Of a DNA stretch of 64,000 nt, positions 23,772 through 32,039 are shown piece by piece. This DNA is from a virus. The stretch is from positions 124,001-188,000 of the IMG/VR virus record IMGVR_UViG_3300003877_000001; one strand, written 5' to 3'. The notes under the pieces were generated by a model. That model did not search any database, had not been told where the DNA came from, and saw nothing but the letters and a program-made list of their open reading frames with translations. Within the stretch, counting starts at the first letter, position 1. Each line of letters begins with the position of its first letter. The translations under genes were made by a program, and so were the position numbers.

Positions 23772-24461
23772 ATGATTAAATATGAAAAAAAAAGATTAGA
23801 ATTAATTGTTTCTAAATCAGAAACATATAGACAGGTATTGTTAGCATTTGAACGAAACACTTCATCTGCATCATATAAAATTTTAAAAAGAAAATTAAAA
23901 GAATGGAATATTTCCATTGATCATTTTCTTTCTAGTAAAGATGTTGTACATAAATTACAAAAAGAGGGTAAATTAATAAAATATTCTGATGACGATATTT
24001 TTAAAAAATCTAATATTGGTAGAGGTACTGTTAAGAAACGATTTTTAACGAAAGTAGAAAAGAAATGTGTTTTATGTGGGCAAGATGAAAATTGGAATGG
24101 CATGAAAATATCTTTAATAATGGATCATAAAAATGGAATTAATATTGATCATAGATTTGAAAATTTAAGATTACTTTGCCCTAATTGTAATGCAGGAATA
24201 CCTACACATTGTAAAGGTAATATTGGTATTTTAAATAATATAAACAAACAAATTAAATTAAACAATAAAATAGATAAAAGAACCTTATATAATGGAGTTG
24301 GAAAACCTAAACAACGCAAAGTTGAAAGACCATCATACAATGAATTAATTAAAGATATTAACAATTTAGGATATTTAGGTACTGGTAGAAAATACGGTGT
24401 TAGTGACAATTCTATTAGAAAGTGGAAAAATTTTTATGAAAAACAAGCCTCTATGGTGTAA
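23772..24461 (+). CDS. HNH homing endonuclease, 229 aa, overlapping tRNA-Arg
   Basis: Helical N-terminus, then CVLCGQDENWNG, LIMDHKNGINIDHRFENLRL, LCPNCNAG, and a C-terminal DNA-binding-like segment (YLGTGRKYGVSDNSIRKWK, a resolvase-like HTH). An ACGTATTTATA box precedes it. The last 15 bases, including the stop, lie in the 5' end of tRNA-Arg(TCG). Confidence 0.88.
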   Translation: MIKYEKKRLELIVSKSETYRQVLLAFERNTSSASYKILKRKLKEWNISIDHFLSSKDVVHKLQKEGKLIKYSDDDIFKKSNIGRGTVKKRFLTKVEKKCVLCGQDENWNGMKISLIMDHKNGINIDHRFENLRLLCPNCNAGIPTHCKGNIGILNNINKQIKLNNKIDKRTLYNGVGKPKQRKVERPSYNELIKDINNLGYLGTGRKYGVSDNSIRKWKNFYEKQASMV

Positions 24462-24518
24462 AGGATAGCATTATTGTCTTCGAAACAAAAGGTCAGGGTT
24501 CAAATCCTTGTGGGGGTA
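24447..24518 (+). tRNA. tRNA-Arg (TCG)
   Basis: Acceptor GCCTCTA/TGGGGGT with wobble pairs, loop CTTCGAA, T-arm CAGGG/CCTTG. Confidence 0.8.
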
Positions 24519-24523
24519 CAATT

Positions 24524-24565
24524 GCGAGTGTGGTGCTAACGGTAACACATTTCCAATCACTCGCT
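24524..24565 (+). tRNA. T-armless mini tRNA-like sequence
   Basis: A perfect 7-bp acceptor GCGAGTG/CACTCGC and a D-arm GTG-CTAACGGTAA-CAC are followed by ATTTCCAAT, a Gly(TCC)-like loop, then straight to the acceptor 3' strand. The T-arm and anticodon 3' stem are missing; it is only 42 bases. Confidence 0.5.
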
Positions 24566-24633
24566 CAAATAATATTTCAGCTAGATGAAATTTAAATGTG
24601 GAAACTACGTAACGGTTTAAACAGTTATTTAAT

Positions 24634-24707
24634 GCGAGTAACGCATAAATGGTGGTGCACCTGCTTGCCAAGCAGGAATAGAGTCGGTTCAATCCCGATT
24701 ACTCGCT
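24634..24707 (+). tRNA. tRNA-Gly (GCC)
   Basis: Acceptor GCGAGTA/TACTCGC, stem CCTGC/GCAGG, loop TTGCCAA. Confidence 0.9.
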
Positions 24708-24712
24708 CTAAT

Positions 24713-24764
24713 TCAAGTGTTTAATGATTGCAAATCATAGCAGACCTTCCAAGTCATGGCTTGA
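24713..24764 (+). tRNA. second T-armless tRNA-like sequence
   Basis: TCAAG/CTTGA acceptor-like ends, hairpin ATGATT-GCA-AATCAT, and GAC-CTTCCAA-GTC, which carries a Gly(TCC) loop. No T-arm. Ends near TTTTT, so it could instead be a terminator-like structure. Confidence 0.35.
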
Positions 24765-24772
24765 GTTTTTAT

Positions 24773-24844
24773 GGTGCAGTAACTCAGGGGTAGAGTGGTT
24801 GATTGAAGATCAACTGGACGTTGGTTCGAATCCAACCTGCACCA
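24773..24844 (+). tRNA. tRNA-Phe (GAA), second copy
   Basis: Acceptor GGTGCAG/CTGCACC, stem GTTGA/TCAAC, loop TTGAAGA. Confidence 0.88.
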
Positions 24845-24849
24845 CAAAC

Positions 24850-24922
24850 AGGGGATTAGTGTAATGGATTAGCACATGATTCTTCTAAAATTAGAGTATG
24901 AGTTCGAATCTCATATCCCCTA
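24850..24922 (+). tRNA. tRNA-Arg (TCT), first copy
   Basis: Acceptor AGGGGAT/ATCCCCT, loop CTTCTAA. Confidence 0.87.
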
Positions 24923-24958
24923 CTATGGTTGTTCGATTATACTTTCAAGTATTTTTTA

Positions 24959-25111
24959 TGCATTAGTTAGAAGTAGAGCAAGAAGTAAAGCAAAAAAATT
25001 AGGTATGAATAAATGTGTTATATGTGGTTATGATAAACAATGAAAGTAATTTAATTCCTTTGTGTCGTAATGATCATTGGGAATATGATTATAATATGTT
25101 AAATATATAAT
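24959..25111 (+). pseudogene. HNH endonuclease remnant
   Basis: One frame reads KKLGMNKCVICGYDK and then stops; the shifted frame reads NLIPLCRNDHWEYDYNMLNI. Together they are the zinc site and terminal part of an HNH protein with the core deleted. Confidence 0.65.
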
Positions 25112-25113
25112 AT

Positions 25114-25185
25114 GTCCGTATGGTGTAACGAATAGCACATAATGCTTCTAACATTAGAGTCGGGGTTTGATTCCCTGTACGGATA
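25114..25185 (+). tRNA. tRNA-Arg (TCT), second copy
   Basis: Acceptor GTCCGTA/TACGGAT, stem TAATG/CATTA, loop CTTCTAA. Confidence 0.87.
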
Positions 25186-25274
25186 CAAAGTCACGTTAAG
25201 TATGATTTAATGAATAAAAGGACAAGGGTTAACACTTGGTATGTGAGATAATCACATTTTACTGGACTTTTTTT
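25186..25274 (+). ncRNA. structured RNA with terminal T-run
   Basis: Outer helix AAAGTC/GACTTT encloses CAAG-GGTTAACA-CTTG and ATGTGA-GATAA-TCACAT, ending in seven T. It closes the tRNA island and probably terminates it. Confidence 0.45.
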
Positions 25275-25283
25275 GGAAATTTT

Positions 25284-25310
25284 GTAACATAAATACATTA
25301 TATGCGTATA
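25284..25310 (+). promoter_or_regulatory. phage promoter motif GTAAC-N15-GCGTATA
   Basis: GTAAC 25284-25288, GCGTA 25304-25308; ATG follows 9 bases later, implying a nearly leaderless mRNA. Confidence 0.65.
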
Positions 25311-25317
25311 ACAGCAT

Positions 25318-25734
25318 ATGCCATCAGGAAAAACACATGATATTAGCTCAATAGCATTATTGCCGATTTTATTAATTGGGTTATACTATCTTAAATTGGA
25401 AACTTTACCAATAATTCTAATAATTATAGGGTATTTATTTTCTAGTTTTATGTTTAATGGAGATTTAGACATTAATAGTAGACCATACAATAGATGGTTA
25501 TGGTTAAGAATAATATGGTTACCATACCAAGGATTTTTTTCACATAGAAGTATATGGACACACGGTATTATTATTGGAACAGTAGTAAGGTTACTATATA
25601 TTTCACCAATATTAATACCAATTACAACATATTTTAATTATATAGATTATATAACAATAGAACAAACATTATTTATAGTATTAGGATTAGAATTAGGTTC
25701 TTCATTACATTCAATAATGGATTATTTGTTTTAA
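25318..25734 (+). CDS. DUF2227-like membrane metal-binding protein
   Basis: The start MPSGKTHDISSIALLPILL, then GDLDINSRPYNRWLWLRIIW and FFSHRSIWTHG fit the DUF2227/YdjM-type family of putative metal-dependent membrane hydrolases. Three to four hydrophobic segments are visible. Substrate is unknown. Confidence 0.8.
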   Translation: MPSGKTHDISSIALLPILLIGLYYLKLETLPIILIIIGYLFSSFMFNGDLDINSRPYNRWLWLRIIWLPYQGFFSHRSIWTHGIIIGTVVRLLYISPILIPITTYFNYIDYITIEQTLFIVLGLELGSSLHSIMDYLF

Positions 25735-25775
25735 AGTAATTTAAAACAAATATTATATAAAACATAAAATAGTGT

Positions 25776-26300
25776 ATGGAATTTAATGAATCAAAAAAAT
25801 CGGGAGATATTATTGAAGAAGAAGTATTAAAAATAATACATCAAAAATATCCTAAAGCAGAAACAACTAAACACTTAGGTAAATTTAGTGATTATGATAT
25901 TTGGATACCTGAAATTAATGATGGTATTGAAGTTAAGGGTGATTATATGTCAGCTAAAACAGGTAATCTTGTTATTGAAGTAGAAATGGGTAGTAAATTA
26001 TCTGCACTGTCAGTAACAAAAGCAAAATATTGGGTTTTTGTTGAAGGGTATAGATATATTTGGATAAGTCCATTAGATATTTATCGTTTTCTTGAACAAC
26101 ATCCATATAATAGAGTACCATTTATTGGTAAAGGTGATACTACTGAAAAATTTGCGTATTTAGTTTCACATAGAAGATTTTGTGATTATGTACTTCAGGT
26201 TGGTAGAATAGAATTTATAGATAAAAATTCTCCATTATATTTCGATAGTTTTAGTAATATGGATGATGAATTAAAATTAAATAATAAAATAAAGCCATAG
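25776..26300 (+). CDS. PD-(D/E)XK nuclease-like protein, 174 aa
   Basis: FSDYDIWIPEINDGIEVKGD carries the D-x(n)-ExK pattern of the restriction-endonuclease fold, preceded by a helix with Glu (EEEVLKIIHQKYP). It could be a resolvase-like or recombination nuclease. Ends TAG. Confidence 0.65.
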   Translation: MEFNESKKSGDIIEEEVLKIIHQKYPKAETTKHLGKFSDYDIWIPEINDGIEVKGDYMSAKTGNLVIEVEMGSKLSALSVTKAKYWVFVEGYRYIWISPLDIYRFLEQHPYNRVPFIGKGDTTEKFAYLVSHRRFCDYVLQVGRIEFIDKNSPLYFDSFSNMDDELKLNNKIKP

Positions 26301-26318
26301 GTATTTATAAAATAAAAT

Positions 26319-26405
26319 AGAGGATTGGCAGAGTGGTAATGCAGTAGTTTGCTAAACTATACATCGTGTAAAAGCGGTGCGTGGGTTCGAGTCCCACATC
26401 CTCTA
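26319..26405 (+). tRNA. tRNA-Ser (GCT)
   Basis: Acceptor AGAGGAT/ATCCTCT, stem GTAGT/ACTAT, loop TTGCTAA, long variable arm. Confidence 0.88.
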
Positions 26406-26406
26406 C

Positions 26407-26625
26407 ATGAAAAATAATATTCAATACGTTGATTATAATGAAGCTCAATTTAGATACATGGATAAACTCTATGGTATGAATAAACCACAAAGTTTTATAA
26501 AAAAACTAATCAATGCAGCCAAAGAAAGAGGTAGATTAACAAAAGACCAAGACTATTACTTAATGTACTATCTACAAAAGGGTCAAACACCTTATGATGC
26601 AAAACTCTTGCCAAACAATATATAA
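26407..26625 (+). CDS. hypothetical protein, 72 aa
   Basis: The ATG at 26407 lies one base after the tRNA; an upstream in-frame start would lie inside the tRNA. The product (MKNNIQYVDYNEAQFRYMDK) is helical and basic. Function is unknown. Confidence 0.6.
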   Translation: MKNNIQYVDYNEAQFRYMDKLYGMNKPQSFIKKLINAAKERGRLTKDQDYYLMYYLQKGQTPYDAKLLPNNI

Positions 26626-27480
26626 ATGAATTTAAAAATTATTAATGCCACATATGGGAGTAATAATGTTACTAAACAATTAAATGATTTTATTAAAAAT
26701 AATTTTTTAATTATAAAAGCAAATAACACTATATTTGGTGATTCTGATATTGGTGTTTTAAAAACACTTAAAATTGAATATAGTTATAATAATATAATTT
26801 ATAATGTTAGTATTCTTGAAAATGAAACAATTAAAATACCTCAAAGTAAATCAGATCGTTTAGGTATATTTTATACGAATAATGATATTGATAATAAAAT
26901 TTTAAATAAATCATTAGAATCAATAAAAATCGCAAGTAGTAAAAACAACGTAGAAATTTTAACGTCAGTATGGTTACCAATAAAAAATAACCCTTTTCAT
27001 GAAATAATGTCAATGTATAAAGTATCTTCACATTTTAATATTGCATTTCAAATTCTCACATTACTTTTAAATGCAAAAAAAATCAATAAAGATTTTAAAT
27101 ATGTATCATTTTTAGAACATGATGTTATATATGGTGAAAATTATTTCATGTATGATGATTTTGAATGTGAAGTTATCTCCAATGAAAATTTTATTGGTTT
27201 TAAAGATGGTTTCCAAGATAAAATACAACAAGATCAACCATTACATGAATTGACGATGAATTTTAATTATGCTATTGGACATTTTAGTGAAATATTAATT
27301 GAATATATAATTGGTGAAAATGTATTAGAACCACAAGTTCATTATATAAAATGGTATTCTAAAGAACCATCTGTTCATATAAATCATGGGAAAAATTTTA
27401 CATCACACTATAATATATATTCTAAAAAAATTAATGAGAACAATAAATATTGGGGTAACTACAAAACATTTTTAAATTAA
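26626..27480 (+). CDS. DUF3395-like plus glycosyltransferase-like protein
   Basis: The first 75 residues (IINATYGSNNVTKQLND, LIIKANNTIFGDSDIGVLK) resemble DUF3395. The rest contains FLEHDVIYGENYF, an acidic patch suggestive of a glycosyltransferase metal site. It starts directly after the previous stop. A sugar-transfer role would fit the HldD-like gene at 28.5 kb. Confidence 0.5.
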   Translation: MNLKIINATYGSNNVTKQLNDFIKNNFLIIKANNTIFGDSDIGVLKTLKIEYSYNNIIYNVSILENETIKIPQSKSDRLGIFYTNNDIDNKILNKSLESIKIASSKNNVEILTSVWLPIKNNPFHEIMSMYKVSSHFNIAFQILTLLLNAKKINKDFKYVSFLEHDVIYGENYFMYDDFECEVISNENFIGFKDGFQDKIQQDQPLHELTMNFNYAIGHFSEILIEYIIGENVLEPQVHYIKWYSKEPSVHINHGKNFTSHYNIYSKKINENNKYWGNYKTFLN

Positions 27481-27498
27481 ATTTATTATATTTGTAAT

Positions 27499-27741
27499 AT
27501 GAAAAGAGAAAACATAGTCCTCACCAATGAAGAAGGTGAATTTGCATTAACAATAATGTATCCAATGTCGGGTGAATATGAAGGAAGAATATTCGTTTTA
27601 TATGAAGATGCATGGGGTGATGCAGACCTTAAAATAATGACCCCTAAAGCAGTTGCAAAGAACTACAATGTTAGTTTAGAGGAAATTAATGTATTTATAG
27701 AGACTGTAAAAAAAGAAAAAACAAATGTAAATGAAAAATAA
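27499..27741 (+). CDS. hypothetical acidic protein, 80 aa
   Basis: Preceded by a TATATTTG promoter element (27487-27494). Sequence MKRENIVLTNEEGEFALTIM, beta-rich start. Function is unknown. Bases 27748-27852 hold an open frame without a standard start (KVINKQEAVDKANSLTYLAD) and a GGGG/CCCC hairpin. Confidence 0.6.
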   Translation: MKRENIVLTNEEGEFALTIMYPMSGEYEGRIFVLYEDAWGDADLKIMTPKAVAKNYNVSLEEINVFIETVKKEKTNVNEK

Positions 27742-27862
27742 TTTTAAATTAAAGTAATAAATAAACAAGAAGCTGTTGATAAAGCCAATTCTTTAACGTA
27801 TCTTGCAGATATGAAACAGAATAATAAGGGGGAGTGTAATGCACCCCATTAATTTAATTAAT

Positions 27863-28147
27863 ATGAAAAAAGTAAGAATCGAAATACCTTTAGATTTTGC
27901 CGTTGAAATTGCAACATACGGTGAATCAGGTACAATCTCAAGATTTGTTCAAATGTCTATTGAAAAAGAATTAACTAGACTTGGTTATAATAAAGAACTA
28001 GATATTGCTAGAGAAGAAAAAACTAAAAAATTGTTTAATTCATTAAATAAAACACTTGGATCAGATTCTGTGAATAAAATTCAAAAGGCAATAAAAATTG
28101 GTACTGATGCAATAAAAGTATCTAATAGAATGAACGACAATAATTAA
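27863..28147 (+). CDS. ribbon-helix-helix-like protein
   Basis: KKVRIEIPLDFAVEIATYGE followed by SRFVQMSIEKEL looks like a RHH DNA-binding domain; an earlier ATG at 27839 overlaps a hairpin and is less likely. The C-terminal 50 residues are helical. It could be a phage transcription regulator. Confidence 0.5.
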   Translation: MKKVRIEIPLDFAVEIATYGESGTISRFVQMSIEKELTRLGYNKELDIAREEKTKKLFNSLNKTLGSDSVNKIQKAIKIGTDAIKVSNRMNDNN

Positions 28148-28151
28148 TATT

Positions 28152-28466
28152 ATGGGAAGAGTAAATGATTTAATTTTATGTGAATGTCATTGTGATGAAC
28201 ATCAAATGATTTTTAAATATGATAAAGAACCTGAATGGGAAAATGTTTTTATATCGTATTACTTACAAAGTGACACATTTTGGGGGAGAATAAAAACAGC
28301 AATTAAATATATTTTTGGTTATAAATCAAGATATGGTGATTTTGGGGAAATTATTTTAGAGCCAAATAAAGATACTGTTGAAAAGTTTGAAAATGTTGTA
28401 AAACATTTAAAATTGGTTATGAAAACCCAAGAAGAAAAAAGAGAACGAATTAAAAACAAATTATAG
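28152..28466 (+). CDS. hypothetical protein, 104 aa
   Basis: Starts MGRVNDLILCECHCDEHQMI; a conserved-looking small phage protein with beta-strand pattern and basic C-terminus. Ends TAG next to a 14-base direct repeat (ATTATAGTATG twice). Function is unknown. Confidence 0.6.
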   Translation: MGRVNDLILCECHCDEHQMIFKYDKEPEWENVFISYYLQSDTFWGRIKTAIKYIFGYKSRYGDFGEIILEPNKDTVEKFENVVKHLKLVMKTQEEKRERIKNKL

Positions 28467-28478
28467 TATGATTATAGT

Positions 28479-29456
28479 ATGATTGTTGTAACTGGTGCTG
28501 GTGGGTTTATTGGATCAAGGTTAGTTGAATATTTAAATAAACAAGAACACGAAGATATTATTGTTGTTGATGATTTTAATATTATTAAGAAAAAACAAAT
28601 TTTAAAACAATTTGAGTTTTTATTATACGTAGATAGGGAAAATTTCATCAATTTTTTAGATAGTAATGTAAAAAAAATTGATATTATTTATCATTTAGGT
28701 GCGAAAACAGATACAATAGAACCAGACAAAGAAATCTTTAATAAATTAAATTTAGAATATTCCAAAGACATCTATAATATTTGTGCAGATTATGGTATTC
28801 CTTTAATATATGCATCATCTGCTGCAACATATGGTAGAGGTGAATTTGGATACGAAGATGATGAAGAAGCTATAAAACATTTAAAACCATTAAATGCTTA
28901 TGGTGAATCAAAACAAGAATTTGATATTTGGTTATTAGAAGAACAAAAAACAAGAAGACCACCATTTGTTATTGGTCTTAAATTCTTCAATGTATATGGT
29001 TATGGTGAATATAATAAAGGTCGTATGGCTTCAGTTGTATATCATGCAATGAATCAAATAATGGAAACAAATAAAATGAATTTATTTAAATCACATAATC
29101 CTGATTATAAGGATGGTGAACAAATGAGAGATTTTATTTATGTTGATGATGTTGTAAAAATTTGTTATGAATTTATGACTAAAGGTTATGGTAATTCTGG
29201 TATATATAATGTAGGAACTGGAAAAGCTAGAACATTTCTGAGTTTAGCAAAAGGAGTATTTAAAGCATTAGATATTAAAGAAAATATTGAATTCATTGAT
29301 ACTCCAAAAGATTTAAGAGAGAATTACCAATATTATACACAAGCAACAACTAATAAGTTAGAAGAAATCGGAATAGATATTGATTTTATTGGTTTAGAAG
29401 ATGGTATCAATCAATATTTAGATACAATACTTTTCTATGAATATGTGAACATGTAA
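28479..29456 (+). CDS. hldD: ADP-heptose epimerase (HldD/RfaD-like)
   Basis: Rossmann motif VTGAGGFIGSRL at the start, ASSAATYG, YGESKQEFD (catalytic YxxxK) and GLKFFNVYGYGEYNKGRMAS are characteristic of HldD. The 325-aa length is normal. The enzyme epimerises ADP-D-glycero-D-manno-heptose for LPS. In a phage it may alter cell-surface or virion sugars, or affect heptose signalling. Confidence 0.88.
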   Translation: MIVVTGAGGFIGSRLVEYLNKQEHEDIIVVDDFNIIKKKQILKQFEFLLYVDRENFINFLDSNVKKIDIIYHLGAKTDTIEPDKEIFNKLNLEYSKDIYNICADYGIPLIYASSAATYGRGEFGYEDDEEAIKHLKPLNAYGESKQEFDIWLLEEQKTRRPPFVIGLKFFNVYGYGEYNKGRMASVVYHAMNQIMETNKMNLFKSHNPDYKDGEQMRDFIYVDDVVKICYEFMTKGYGNSGIYNVGTGKARTFLSLAKGVFKALDIKENIEFIDTPKDLRENYQYYTQATTNKLEEIGIDIDFIGLEDGINQYLDTILFYEYVNM

Positions 29457-29481
29457 CCTTTTTTCTTCGTTTACGTATAAT
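29453..29481 (+). promoter_or_regulatory. phage promoter motif GTAAC-N15-ACGTATA
   Basis: GTAAC 29453-29457 overlaps the HldD stop; ACGTA at 29473-29477. Confidence 0.65.
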
Positions 29482-29495
29482 TAGAAAACAAAGAT

Positions 29496-29758
29496 ATGGC
29501 AACATTATTAAAAAAGGATGTAGTTAGAGAAACCCATTTGATATGCTTGAATTCAGAGTTAAAGGTAAGCAACTAAGGTATGATGTACCTTTAGCATCTT
29601 GTATGAACTTAGCTTTCATTCAATTTATGGAAGATAATTATAAAGAAAGAGTTAAGAAATATAAACAAAAAAAAATCTTTAGGTATGAGATCAAGAAAAC
29701 CTAAAAGACCACCTAGAATATATGGTGATAAATGGTATAAAGCATTAAAATTTAAATA
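29496..29758 (+). pseudogene. small basic protein disrupted by two frame changes
   Basis: The start MATLLKKDVVRETH lies in one frame, the middle (PFDMLEFRVKGKQLRYDVPL...NYKERVKKYKQKK) in the -1 frame, and the end (SLGMRSRKPKRPPRIYGDKW then YKALKFK) back in the first frame after an A9 run (29667-29675). Joined it would be about 85 aa. Slippage, decay or consensus errors would all explain it. Confidence 0.5.
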
Positions 29759-30025
29759 ATGATTACTGAAAAAGATTTAGAAAATCAAAATACATTCTTC
29801 AAATATGGTCGTGGTGATTCATATGAAGGATATTGGTATGAAGGTAGTTTTGATTGTGGACTTCAAGTATATGATAATGGAATTAGCTTTTTTCTTCATG
29901 ACGAAGTTTATGGTAAAAAATGGCATATTAGAAATGTTGAAAGTCTAGAAGATTTAGAACAATTATATAATATTCTTTATCCTAAAGAGAAATTTGAAAT
30001 AGGTGAAAATAAAAACATTTATTAA
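29759..30025 (+). CDS. hypothetical protein, 88 aa
   Basis: Starts in a TAATG overlap with the end of the preceding damaged gene. Aromatic-rich beta pattern (YGRGDSYEGYWYEGSFDCGL). Function is unknown. Confidence 0.6.
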   Translation: MITEKDLENQNTFFKYGRGDSYEGYWYEGSFDCGLQVYDNGISFFLHDEVYGKKWHIRNVESLEDLEQLYNILYPKEKFEIGENKNIY

Positions 30026-30034
30026 TTATGTATA

Positions 30035-30973
30035 TTATTTCGAAATTGTAAATCCTTTTATTGTTTTTTTATTTCCATTTAAAACATTATATACTGATGT
30101 TTCATCTAATTTTTTATTTTTACAAAATTCTCTCACATTTTTAAATTCATATTTAATACCTTCTTTATACAATGTGTGTCGATAATTATCAATATTCACT
30201 CTGATTTTTAATTCGGAAATTGTAAAATCTTCCCTTTTAAATGCAGTCCAATTACCAATAAACGTCATTTTAAATTTATTTAACATTAAAGGCATCATCA
30301 TTTTATTATTTAAATTCATTTTTCTGCAAAATTTAGAGAAATTATCAACTCTATAAAATTTATTTTCATTTTTATTATAAAAAATATATTGAAACCATAA
30401 CTTAGTTAAAGAATATTTTTCTTTTATTTCTTGATAATAGTGTGGTTTATTAATTATACTAGAAATAGTTGGTGATGTTAGATTATAATAATGACCAATT
30501 TCAGTATAATTTAAACCGCTATTATATTTAATAAAAATATTTAAAATATCATCATCCGATAAATTTTGTTTCGATTTTGATATTGCATTCTTATGTTTAA
30601 TGGATAACTTTCCATGATTAACAACACCAACAATTGGTGTTGAATTATATCCATCATAATATGCATTATATTTATCTATATAATACTGTTCTTTTTCTTT
30701 ATATTGATTTTTATCAATTTCTTCAAATAAAATAAATTCCCAATAATTAAAATTCATATTATACTTATTAAATGAATTTTGTAATTTAATTGAATGATGA
30801 TTACCCAATTTTAATTGATTTATATGTCTTCTAATCCTAACAATAATTCCACGTTTATTTGTAGAAGACCCAACATAATACTTATTTGTTTTTTTGTTTC
30901 TAATACCATAAACAAAAGAACCCTTTTTATTCTTATTAGTCACACAATTAACATTAACACCAATTATTTTCAT
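30035..30973 (-). CDS. GIY-YIG homing endonuclease on the opposite strand
   Basis: SFVYGIRNKKTNKYYVGSST then IRRHINQL is the GIY-YIG core; Glu of KEKEQYYIDKYNAYYDGYN follows, then NUMOD-like segment KLSIKHKNAISKSKQ and an HTH (YTEIGHYYNLTSPTISSI). An ACGTATTTATTAGT box sits just upstream of its ATG on the minus strand. It is the only large minus-strand gene before 55 kb, consistent with recent insertion. Confidence 0.9.
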   Translation of the reverse strand: MKIIGVNVNCVTNKNKKGSFVYGIRNKKTNKYYVGSSTNKRGIIVRIRRHINQLKLGNHHSIKLQNSFNKYNMNFNYWEFILFEEIDKNQYKEKEQYYIDKYNAYYDGYNSTPIVGVVNHGKLSIKHKNAISKSKQNLSDDDILNIFIKYNSGLNYTEIGHYYNLTSPTISSIINKPHYYQEIKEKYSLTKLWFQYIFYNKNENKFYRVDNFSKFCRKMNLNNKMMMPLMLNKFKMTFIGNWTAFKREDFTISELKIRVNIDNYRHTLYKEGIKYEFKNVREFCKNKKLDETSVYNVLNGNKKTIKGFTISK

Positions 30974-31035
30974 ACTAATAAATACGTAAATAATTTTAAA
31001 AAATTAAAAATATTAAAAAACAATTCTTTTTTTTT

Positions 31036-31063
31036 GTAACCAAATACATTTATTTACGTATTT
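31036..31063 (+). promoter_or_regulatory. phage promoter motif GTAAC-N15-ACGTATTTATG
   Basis: GTAAC 31036-31040, ACGTA 31056-31060, almost touching the next start codon. Confidence 0.65.
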
Positions 31064-31807
31064 ATGTATATGCTAATAACAAATACAAAATTTAAAGATT
31101 ATTATGATGGTGCTGTTGGTATGGGTATTGATAAAACCATTGTTTATGAACGTGCTACAAAGGATGTTTATTATAGTGAAGTAAAGGATTTAAATTTAAT
31201 TAAAACTTTACATCATGAAACATTATTCACTTATAGAATACCCAATAAATTGAATTTACCTAATTTTTATACATCATCAAAATCAAAATATGATGATGTT
31301 AGTTTATTTATTATAGGTTTTTGTGGTAAATACTATTTAGGATTTAAATTTATTAGAAAAATTCTGGATAAATGGGGTTACGATAGTCATAAAACTAAAA
31401 CTTTCATAACATATAATGTTGATGAAGCAAAAAAAGAATTATCGTTTGATAATGAATATTCTTGGAAAAAATCTAAAAAGAATCAACAAAAAAATCTAAT
31501 TGCTTTTAATGCTTTTGTTGATAAAATCAAAAATTTAGATGATAGTAAAGTGTTTTCTAATTACCATACTCCAATTTTTTTAATTAAAGAAACGGATATA
31601 GTATTTGAAATTAATCCTGAATTAAAAGAATTTGATTTCTATAAGGTAGTTGATACATATACAGCATTCCAAGAAGTTCAAATGTATATTTCAGGTGTAC
31701 TTGGTACAAATGAAGATGGTCATGATACACCAATGTCAGAGAAAGAAAAAGTGCAACAACATGGTTTTGATCAAAAATATGGATTTAGAACAAGACCAAA
31801 AGATTGA
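31064..31807 (+). CDS. conserved phage protein of unknown function, 247 aa
   Basis: A second ATG at 31070 is equally likely given the promoter position. The N-terminal part (YDGAVGMGIDKTIVYERATK) and the C-terminal KVQQHGFDQKYGFRTRPK resemble proteins found in many large phages. No catalytic motif is recognised. Confidence 0.65.
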   Translation: MYMLITNTKFKDYYDGAVGMGIDKTIVYERATKDVYYSEVKDLNLIKTLHHETLFTYRIPNKLNLPNFYTSSKSKYDDVSLFIIGFCGKYYLGFKFIRKILDKWGYDSHKTKTFITYNVDEAKKELSFDNEYSWKKSKKNQQKNLIAFNAFVDKIKNLDDSKVFSNYHTPIFLIKETDIVFEINPELKEFDFYKVVDTYTAFQEVQMYISGVLGTNEDGHDTPMSEKEKVQQHGFDQKYGFRTRPKD

Positions 31808-31838
31808 CATTGTAAAATATATTAACTAACTTTGGATT

Positions 31839-32039
31839 ATGAAAACAATAAAATTAAATGAAGAACAAGTAAAATTTTTAATTGGTGCATTAGAAAGTGA
31901 AGGATTTGGTATTTGGGATGATCCTAGTGCATATGGATTTGAAGAAGAAGATTTTGAAAACGATCCACAAGGAGTTGAAAAAAAAATTGAAGCATTTAAA
32001 TATGAAGTTTGTGATAAAGTATTAAAACAATTAAAGTAA
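31839..32039 (+). CDS. hypothetical acidic protein, 66 aa
   Basis: MKTIKLNEEQVKFLIGALES then acidic tail. It overlaps the next start (TAATG), so the two are co-translated. Function is unknown. Confidence 0.6.
   Translation: MKTIKLNEEQVKFLIGALESEGFGIWDDPSAYGFEEEDFENDPQGVEKKIEAFKYEVCDKVLKQLK

Noticed and set aside
23118-24692. Minus-strand open frames across the tRNA island
   Set aside because: They run through tRNA genes and HNH coding sequence and have no promoter or protein features; they are reading-frame shadows.
24713-24764. Simple intrinsic terminator instead of a mini tRNA
   Set aside because: Not fully rejected: TCAAG/CTTGA followed by TTTTT could terminate, but the inner GAC-CTTCCAA-GTC arm is typical of tRNA, so it is listed with low confidence as tRNA-like.
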